From contig NZ_SDMK01000001.1 of NCBI RefSeq assembly GCF_004123295.1, positions 1,984,001 to 2,048,000 on the forward strand: a DNA stretch of 64,000 nt, written 5' to 3'. A program made the translations under genes and the position numbers. Positions 58,460 through 64,000 of this stretch are shown piece by piece. This stretch comes from Silvibacterium dinghuense. GTDB taxonomy: Bacteria > Acidobacteriota > Terriglobia > Terriglobales > Acidobacteriaceae. Numbering within the stretch: the stretch's first letter is position 1; every line of letters begins with the position of its first letter. The notes below the pieces were generated by a model, which searched no databases, was not told the origin of the DNA, and was given only the letters and a program-made list of their open reading frames with translations.

Positions 58460-61135
58460 CTATTCGCGGCGCAGAGCCTCGATCGGGTCCAGCTGCGACG
58501 CCCGCCATGCGGGCGCCAGGCAGGCCCCGGCCGCTACCGCGATCAGCCCCAGCGCCACCAGCAGATAAACTCCCGGCTCGAGCGGACGGGTGCCGTAGAG
58601 CATGGTGCTCATCAGTTGCGTCACGCCCGCGCTCGCCGCCAATCCCAGGATCAGGCCCCAGATGGCCGGACGCAGGCCGTCGGCCAGAAACTGGCGCACC
58701 AGCTGCCCACGCTGCGCGCCCAGCGCCATGCGGATGCCGATCTCGGTGGTCCGCTGCGCCACCACGTAGCTCAGGACGCCAAAGAGTCCCACCGCGGCCA
58801 GCAGCAGCGAAAGCGCCCCGAAGCCCGAGAGCAGCAGCGTATTCAGGCTCTGCTCGGACAGCGCGCCGTCCAGCACCTGGTCCATGGTCAGCACGTCGGC
58901 GACGGGAAGGCTGCGATCGATGCCGGAGACGGCCTTTTCGACGCTGGTCGCGAGCATCGCCGGATCGCCCGCGGTGCGCACCACCAGACTCGCGTCGCGC
59001 TGATCGCCGCTGAGCAGCGGATAGTAGATCGCGGGATAGAGCGGCTCGATCGGAGAAAGGTAAATATCGCCGACCACGCCGACGATTCGCATCGGACGGT
59101 CCGCACCGAACACGTATGGCGTGACGATATGCTTGCCGATCGGGTCTTCATTCGGGAAGACATCTCGCGCCAGTTGCTGCGAGATCAGGATGTCGTTGGC
59201 GTGATCGAGACGATTTGCGTCGCTGAAGATCTCGCCCTGCAGAAGGGGGATCTTCATGGCCGCGAAATAGCCGGGATCGACAAAGATGGTGGAGGAATCA
59301 AGCGTCTGTCCCTGGGGCAGCGGCGGATGCTCCTTGACGACGTAGTCATCGTCTTCGTCGCGTCCGTGGCCGGGCAGCGTATTGGTCAGGCCGGCGCCGC
59401 GGACGCCAGGCAACTGCCTCACCCGCATGAGAAGGGCATCATCGAAGTTCACAATGCTCGACGCATCATGATAGCTGCCCCTGGGCAGCCGGATGGTCAT
59501 GGTGAGCAGCCTGTTTGCGTCGTATCCGAGAGGGATCGAGCGCAGGTGCTGGTAAGTTTCGAGCAGCAGGCCCGCGCCGATGAGCAGCACCACCGTCAGG
59601 CCGACCTCGAGTGCCAGCAGCACGCGGCGCAGGCGCACCTTGCCGCGCGAACCGCCCTGCGACCGTGCGGACTCCTGCAGCGTCTCGAGAATTCTCGCGT
59701 CGCCAGACGAGGAAGCGGCTATCAATCCGGCCATTCCGCCGCAGACAGCCACCGCTCCCAGCGCGAAGAGCCACGCCCAGGCGTCCAGATGCACCGTTTC
59801 GAGCCGGGGCACATCGGGCCTCGCCATAGCGAGCCACTTGAGTGCGGCCCAGGCCAGAATCAAACCCAGCGCGCCGCCGGCCACCGCCAGCAGCAGGCTT
59901 TCGATCAGCTGTCCACGCACCAGCCGCCAGCGCGAGCCGCCCAGCGCTGCGCGGATCGCCGCCTCCTTCTGCCGGGTGGCCGCGCGCGCGACCAGCAAAT
60001 TCGCAATGTTCAGGCAGGCGATCAGCAGCAGACAGCCCGTAGCGGCGAAGAGCGTGTAAAGGCCGACTTTCACGGTGTGTGTTTCCGAGTCGACGAGAGG
60101 ACGGATATTCGCAGAGTCCATCACCGCCCCGGCCGGATATTGCCGCCGGATACCGGCCTGAATGCCGGCAATTTCACTCTGCGCCTGCCCCAGAGTCGCA
60201 CTCGGAAACAAGCGTCCCACGACGTTCAGGTTATGAGCATCGTGCAGGCTCATCACCTCGGGGGAGCGCTCGTGATAGATGGCTGTCCAGAGCTGTGTCT
60301 GAGGATTCGGGTAGGTGAACCATGCCGGCAGCACGCCGATGACCGTGTAAGGCCGCGCCTCCAGCAGCACCGTCGAACCGATCACCGCCGGGTTTCCACC
60401 GAACCGCCGCTTCCATAGGCCCCAGGTCAGAATCACGGTCGCCTCGGCGTCGCGACGGTCGTCGGAGGCGGTGAAGAGCCGTCCGACCGCGGGCTTCACG
60501 CCAAGCAGCGGGAAGAGATTCCACGAGGCCTGCTGCGCGTCGACCACCTCCGGCAGCTGCCCCTGGGTCCCCGAAAGCCCATAGCGCACGGGCTTCTTCG
60601 CGGCCAGCCCGCTGAAGCTCTTTGCCTGCGCCTTCCAGTCGGCGAAGTCGCCGCCGGCCACCACGTTGTCCTGAAAGCGCCCCTGCGCATCTGCCTCGTA
60701 GATACGCACCAGCCGGTTGGCCTCGGGAAAGGGATACGGCTTGAGCAGCACGCCGCGCACCAGCGCAAACAGCGCCACGTTTGCCCCGATACCGAGCGCC
60801 AGCACCAGGATGGAGACCACCGCAAAGCCCGGCGTCCGCCGCAGTGCCCGCAGGCTCTGCCGCACATCGCGCCAGAACTCCTCCCATGCACTCCAGGTCC
60901 ACGTGTCGCGCACCTGATCGCGCAAAGCGGCAGGATTGCCGAAGAGACGCAGAGCAGCCTCGCGGGCTTCGCGCTCATCCATGCCGGCGGCACGGTTCTC
61001 CGCGATCTGCTGCTCGAGGTGGAAGGCCAGCTCTGCGTCGAGCTCTTCACCAGCCTGCTTTCTCCGCCACAGCATCTGCCACCGCAACTTCAGAAGACCT
61101 AAAATGCGCGCTCCAGACATCGGCGTTTCCGGCAT
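58460..61135 (-). CDS. ADOP-type (acidobacterial duplicated orphan permease) ABC permease
   Basis: 891 aa, ATG at 61135 with AGGAGGGGCGGTACG upstream. Two MacB-type units are fused: an N-terminal helical region (~1-85, EELDAELAFHLEQQIAENRAAGMDE), membrane helix ~105-130 (FAVVSILVLALGIGANVALFALV), a periplasmic MacB-PCD domain, FtsX helices ~385-460 (LLIACLNIANLLVARAATR), a second periplasmic domain and a C-terminal FtsX set (~780-880). No ATPase gene is adjacent, hence 'orphan'. It directly follows padR, which probably represses both. Likely a macrolide-exporter-like or mechanotransmission permease; substrate unknown. Confidence 0.93.
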   Translation of the reverse strand: MPETPMSGARILGLLKLRWQMLWRRKQAGEELDAELAFHLEQQIAENRAAGMDEREAREAALRLFGNPAALRDQVRDTWTWSAWEEFWRDVRQSLRALRRTPGFAVVSILVLALGIGANVALFALVRGVLLKPYPFPEANRLVRIYEADAQGRFQDNVVAGGDFADWKAQAKSFSGLAAKKPVRYGLSGTQGQLPEVVDAQQASWNLFPLLGVKPAVGRLFTASDDRRDAEATVILTWGLWKRRFGGNPAVIGSTVLLEARPYTVIGVLPAWFTYPNPQTQLWTAIYHERSPEVMSLHDAHNLNVVGRLFPSATLGQAQSEIAGIQAGIRRQYPAGAVMDSANIRPLVDSETHTVKVGLYTLFAATGCLLLIACLNIANLLVARAATRQKEAAIRAALGGSRWRLVRGQLIESLLLAVAGGALGLILAWAALKWLAMARPDVPRLETVHLDAWAWLFALGAVAVCGGMAGLIAASSSGDARILETLQESARSQGGSRGKVRLRRVLLALEVGLTVVLLIGAGLLLETYQHLRSIPLGYDANRLLTMTIRLPRGSYHDASSIVNFDDALLMRVRQLPGVRGAGLTNTLPGHGRDEDDDYVVKEHPPLPQGQTLDSSTIFVDPGYFAAMKIPLLQGEIFSDANRLDHANDILISQQLARDVFPNEDPIGKHIVTPYVFGADRPMRIVGVVGDIYLSPIEPLYPAIYYPLLSGDQRDASLVVRTAGDPAMLATSVEKAVSGIDRSLPVADVLTMDQVLDGALSEQSLNTLLLSGFGALSLLLAAVGLFGVLSYVVAQRTTEIGIRMALGAQRGQLVRQFLADGLRPAIWGLILGLAASAGVTQLMSTMLYGTRPLEPGVYLLVALGLIAVAAGACLAPAWRASQLDPIEALRRE

Positions 61136-61149
61136 CGTACCGCCCCTCC

Positions 61150-61479
61150 TCAGCCTTCTTGCACCACCAGGTTGATGGCCCCGGAGAGCCGCTTCCAGAT
61201 TTCTGTCTCTTTTTCGAGCTGCTCCCGGCCGGCCGCCGTCAGCTCGTAGAACTTGGCCCGACGGCCGGTCTCGCTCTCGGCCCAGTTGGCCGTGATCCAG
61301 CCCTGCTGCTCGAGGCGATGGAGCGCAGGATAGAGCGAGCCCTGCTGCACCTGCAGCACTTCGCCCGAAATCTGCTGGATGCGTTTGGCGATGGCCCAGC
61401 CGTGGCGCGCCTCGATGGCCAGCGTGCGCAGAATCAGCAGGTCGAGCGTGCCCTGCACGAGGTCGCTTGGTTTACCCAT
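61150..61479 (-). CDS. PadR-family transcriptional regulator
   Basis: 109 aa, ATG at 61479. The winged-helix PadR domain is recognised from [25 protein letters not shown] near residue 10 and [25 protein letters not shown] near 42, with a helical C-terminus for dimerisation ([19 protein letters not shown]). PadR proteins usually repress an adjacent gene and release on ligand binding. The ADOP permease gene begins 14 bp downstream, and a palindromic operator overlaps its own promoter, so autoregulation of a two-gene operon is likely. Confidence 0.95.
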   Translation of the reverse strand: MGKPSDLVQGTLDLLILRTLAIEARHGWAIAKRIQQISGEVLQVQQGSLYPALHRLEQQGWITANWAESETGRRAKFYELTAAGREQLEKETEIWKRLSGAINLVVQEG

Positions 61480-61483
61480 ACTA

Positions 61484-61516
61484 TGACTATCTACACTTCG
61501 TATTGTAGATAGTCAA
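61484..61516 (-). promoter_or_regulatory. PadR operator overlapping the padR-ADOP promoter
   Basis: A perfect 12-bp inverted repeat, TGACTATCTACA (61484-61495) and TGTAGATAGTCA (61504-61515), has an 8-bp spacer. On the minus strand a TTGACT (61511-61516) and TAGATA (61488-61493) pair with 17-bp spacing fall within it, so a bound dimer would block RNA polymerase. Confidence 0.8.
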
Positions 61517-61614
61517 GGTATTCCGGGCGGCGGCCAAACATTCTGCATTCCTTTTGGATTTCGCTCCGTATAAGCGAATGGAGGGGCAAGCCAACCGCTT
61601 CCCATGCGCACCGT

Positions 61615-62160
61615 TTGAGAGTGGATCCGCAGTCGTTTCGTCTCATGATGCTGGAGCACCAGTCGATGGTGTTCAGCATTGCGCTCCGGGTGGTAACGGA
61701 TCGCGGAGTGGCCGAAGAGGTGGCGCAGGACGTCTTCCTCGAGCTGCATGCGCAGCTGCCGGAGCTGGAATCGCCGGAGCACGTGCTGTTCTGGCTGCGG
61801 CGGGTGACCACGCATCGGTCGATCGATGCACTGCGGCGGCGGAAGAGCCGGCCGGAGACACCGATGGACTGGAACGAGCTGCCGGAGATTCCGGACACCT
61901 CTGCGGCAGAAGACGATGAGGGTCTCAGCAGCCGGCTGCAGCAGCTGGTCGCTTCCCTGCCGGCGATACCGCGAAGCGTGGTGGTGCTTCGCTATCAGGA
62001 AGAGATGAGCCCCGAGCAGATTGCCGCGGCGCTCCAGATGCCGGTCGCCACGGTAAAAAGCCATTTGCAGCGCAGCCTGCGACTGCTTCGCGAGAAAGCA
62101 GCGCGGAGCGCCCCGCGGCAAAAACCATGGGTCGGGCCACTGGAAAGGCAGGCCCAATGA
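61615..62160 (+). CDS. ECF-family RNA polymerase sigma factor
   Basis: 181 aa. The TTG at 61615 is used; GTG 61621 and ATG 61645 are alternatives and no ribosome-binding site settles it. Region 2 is in FSIALRVVTDRGVAEEVAQDVFLELH (~20-45) and FWLRRVTTHRSIDALRRRKSR (~59-79). Region 4 is in LPAIPRSVVVLRYQEEMSPEQIAAALQMPVATVKSHLQRSLRLLREK (~115-160). It overlaps the TonB-like gene by 4 bp, an unusual partner for a sigma factor, and is divergent from padR. Confidence 0.9.
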   Translation: MRVDPQSFRLMMLEHQSMVFSIALRVVTDRGVAEEVAQDVFLELHAQLPELESPEHVLFWLRRVTTHRSIDALRRRKSRPETPMDWNELPEIPDTSAAEDDEGLSSRLQQLVASLPAIPRSVVVLRYQEEMSPEQIAAALQMPVATVKSHLQRSLRLLREKAARSAPRQKPWVGPLERQAQ

Positions 62161-63158
62161 CGAATCCGCACCATGCGAGGCCGAAGATGAACAAGCAGGA
62201 CGTGACACCATGCGAGGCCGAACTGGAACGGATGCTGAGAACAGCACTGGTCCGGGAGGCCGCTCCGGCTGGGCTGATGGCGGACGTGGAACGCCGGCTA
62301 TGGGAGAAGCAGGCAGCAAAGACAACCACCTCTGTACCGAGCTTTGAGTCGCTGGCTACCGGGGTTCGCAGCGGCTGGACGACATTCTGGTCGGCGGGAG
62401 CGCATGCGGCAGCGATTGCCCTGGTGGCACTGGTGGTCTTTGCCGGAGGCAGAACGGTGGTGAAGCAGACAAAACTCGCCGTGACGCCGGTGGAGGTACG
62501 GCCATTTCTCCCGCTCGTAGCACGGAACAGCGGCACGGCAGGCGGTGGTGGTGGAGGAGGCGCCCACGATGCCGTGGAAGCCTCACGCGGGCACCTGCCG
62601 AAGTTCTCCGACACGCAGAAGGTGCCTCCGCAGATCATCCGCAACGAGACACCGAAATTGCCTGTAGAGGCAACCGTGGTGATGCCGCCCATCCAGCTGC
62701 CCGATGCAAACCTGCCGAATGTGGGCATGCCGCAGTCGCCGCAGGTGGCGCTGGCCTCGCAGGGGCCGGGCAGCGGCTCGGGCTTCGGCTCAGGAAGCCA
62801 TGGAGGCATGGGGCCGGGCTCCGGCCCAGGCGTGGGACCGGGCGAGAATGGCGGCTACGGAGGGGGTACGGTCATGGGACCGGGACCGGGCGTGATCGCA
62901 CCGCAGCTGATCCATTCCGTCGATCCCGAATTCTCCGACGAGGCGCGGAAGGAAAAGTTCCCGGGCATCTGCATCGTGGATGTGATCGTCGACGCCAACG
63001 GCATGCCGACGCACATCACGGTGGAACAACACCTGGGCATGGGCCTCGAAGAGAAGGCGATCGAGGCCGTGGAGCAATATCGCTGGAAGCCTGCGCTGTA
63101 TCACGGGCACCCGGTGGCGGTCATGATGCGCGTGGTGGTGAACTTCCGGATTATGTAG
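62157..63158 (+). CDS. TonB C-terminal domain protein with cytoplasmic N-terminal domain
   Basis: 333 aa from ATG 62157 (4-bp overlap); ATG 62187 (MNKQDVTPCEAELER) is also plausible. A ~75-residue cytoplasmic part (ELERMLRTALVREAAPAGLMADVERRLWEKQ) precedes one membrane helix (FWSAGAHAAAIALVALVVFAG, ~77-97), a Pro/Gly-rich periplasmic linker and a TonB-like domain ending in AIEAVEQYRWKPALYHGHPVAVMMRVVVNFRIM. The Ala-Pro-x-x-L-x-x-x-V-x-x-R-L-W helix resembles anti-sigma membrane proteins of acidobacterial ECF operons. It may act both as the sigma's membrane tether and as an energy transducer; that is inference. Confidence 0.78.
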   Translation: MTNPHHARPKMNKQDVTPCEAELERMLRTALVREAAPAGLMADVERRLWEKQAAKTTTSVPSFESLATGVRSGWTTFWSAGAHAAAIALVALVVFAGGRTVVKQTKLAVTPVEVRPFLPLVARNSGTAGGGGGGGAHDAVEASRGHLPKFSDTQKVPPQIIRNETPKLPVEATVVMPPIQLPDANLPNVGMPQSPQVALASQGPGSGSGFGSGSHGGMGPGSGPGVGPGENGGYGGGTVMGPGPGVIAPQLIHSVDPEFSDEARKEKFPGICIVDVIVDANGMPTHITVEQHLGMGLEEKAIEAVEQYRWKPALYHGHPVAVMMRVVVNFRIM

Positions 63159-63179
63159 CAGCGAGGTCGTATCCACCTG

Positions 63180-63335
63180 TAGCCATTACGCAAAGTGTCA
63201 TGTCGACCGGAGCAGGACGGTTTTGTCTCGCGCAGCGGAGGGACCTGCGGTTCTGTTTCGCCCCGCAACACTCCAGCTCGTGACCAACGGGAGCGGAGGC
63301 CGAAGGCGTAAGGCCGGGACGGCCAGTCCCCGAAG
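63180..63335. repeat. Dispersed repeats in inverted orientation
   Basis: 63204-63255 is the CTGCGGTTCTGTTTCG / CGGAGGGACC repeat reversed. 63279-63335 is the CGCGACC-type repeat reversed (GTGACCAACGGGAGCGGAGGCCGAAGGCG...GGACGGCCAGTCC). No gene. Confidence 0.65.
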
Positions 63336-63336
63336 G

Positions 63337-63999
63337 CTAACCGCCCTGCGCGTAGCAGCTGACCGGATGGAAGTATTCGGTGCCCTGCACGGGCTCTTCG
63401 AGGCGCTTGCGCAGCAATGCAAAATCCTCGGGATTGCGGACGAAGTCGATTTCGGTGGTATCGACGACCAGCAGGTTGCTGGCGGTGTAGTGAAAAAAGA
63501 AATGCTCGTAGGCGGCGGCGATCTGCTCGATATAGGCATCGCTGATGTCGCGTTCACCAGGCAGACCCTTGCGCTTGAGACGCTGCTTGAGAACTTCGGG
63601 CGTGGCCTGGAGGTAGATGACGAGCTGCGGCGACGGGGCTTCGGCGCGCGCCTCCTGGTAGTAGCGGTTGTAGAGTTCCAGCTCGGCGTCGCCGAGGTTC
63701 ACATAGGCGAAGAGCTTGTCCTTCTCGAAGACGTAGTCGGCGATGACCCGATCCTCGCTGGTCAGAACGCTGCGCATCTGCTCCTGGCGAGCGCGGAGGA
63801 ACCACATCTGCGCAGCGAAGGCCGTACCCGGCTGGGCGCGATAGAAGCGGTCGAGAAAGGGATTGTTCTCCGGCTCGGCGACATGCCGGGCACCGAACAC
63901 TGCCGCGAGCATATGCGCCAGTGTTGACTTGCCAACCCGCAGCGGGCCTTCCACTGCGAGAAACCGCCAGTCCGTCCACAAACCCATGGAGGACGCCAA
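63337..63999 (-). CDS. Deoxynucleoside kinase (dAK/dGK type), reaching the window edge
   Basis: 220 aa visible. TTG at 63999 touches the window edge and ATG at 63987 is the first internal Met, so the true start could lie outside. It phosphorylates deoxynucleosides to dNMPs for salvage. The P-loop reads EGPLRVGKST (residues 17-26), with ARHVAEPENNPFL near 38 as the conserved E-P region. A DYVFEKDKLFAY segment near 88 holds the substrate-site residues, and KRKGLPGERDISDAYI near 142 is the lid with ERD arginine. Such genes often lie near folK in related bacteria; not visible here. Confidence 0.88.
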   Translation of the reverse strand: MASSMGLWTDWRFLAVEGPLRVGKSTLAHMLAAVFGARHVAEPENNPFLDRFYRAQPGTAFAAQMWFLRARQEQMRSVLTSEDRVIADYVFEKDKLFAYVNLGDAELELYNRYYQEARAEAPSPQLVIYLQATPEVLKQRLKRKGLPGERDISDAYIEQIAAAYEHFFFHYTASNLLVVDTTEIDFVRNPEDFALLRKRLEEPVQGTEYFHPVSCYAQGG

Positions 64000-64000
64000 T

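Noticed and set aside
58451-60418. Plus-strand ORF of 655 codons opposite the ADOP permease
   Set aside because: The Arg/Gln/His-rich composition is typical of reversed coding sequence; the minus strand encodes a full FtsX/MacB architecture.

Overview
The window looks like chromosome from an Acidobacteriota bacterium of the Terriglobia (Acidobacteriaceae-like). This is an inference from gene content: an ADOP-type permease with its PadR regulator, a multihaem cytochrome c fused to TPRs, GH127 and GH37 glycosidases, an S10 carboxypeptidase-like protein, a CotA-like multicopper oxidase, high GC, and almost every non-operonic gap filled with the same few families of dispersed palindromic repeats. 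No rRNA, tRNA, CRISPR array or insertion sequence was found.

Left end, 1-13441: a one-directional block of tailed-phage head and connector genes. In order: 3' end of a tail-fibre-like gene, large terminase, a two-gene HipA-like kinase/DUF3037 insert, portal, prohead protease, scaffold-like protein, major capsid protein, head-tail connector, two small unknowns, a tail-tube-like protein and a 772-residue tail protein. No integrase, lysis, replication or tape-measure gene is visible, and chromosome-type repeats sit inside the block, so it is probably an old, partial or domesticated prophage. Missing parts could lie to the left.

13502-21751: an ATP-grasp ligase and LLM flavin monooxygenase with a 1-nt overlap; a 110-bp element with perfect terminal inverted repeats; a TPR protein; then the conserved cluster rpmH-rnpA-yidD-yidC-khpB-mnmE (ribosomal protein L34, RNase P protein, membrane insertion, RNA binding, tRNA modification). 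dnaA is not adjacent.

21783-43082: mostly single genes separated by repeats: GT2 glycosyltransferase, heptahaem cytochrome/TPR, periplasmic trehalase, thrS, TspO-like protein, M28 peptidase, multicopper oxidase, secreted phosphoesterase, Kdo hydroxylase with a small membrane protein, S10 peptidase, ruvA and a GH127 glycosidase. The theme is secreted hydrolysis and envelope chemistry.

43472-57983: an ECF sigma/membrane protein/Spy-like operon, tilS, a GNAT, a thioredoxin-like protein, aspS, an outer-membrane barrel, a rhomboid fold lacking all its catalytic residues, a DedA-rhodanese fusion, a second M28 peptidase, a LysW-like acidic zinc ribbon coupled to a secreted small protein, and rpsA behind a strong promoter and a leader of about 325 nt.

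58460-64000: a padR-ADOP operon with a 12-bp palindromic operator overlapping its promoter, an ECF sigma/TonB-domain operon, and a deoxynucleoside kinase reaching the window edge.
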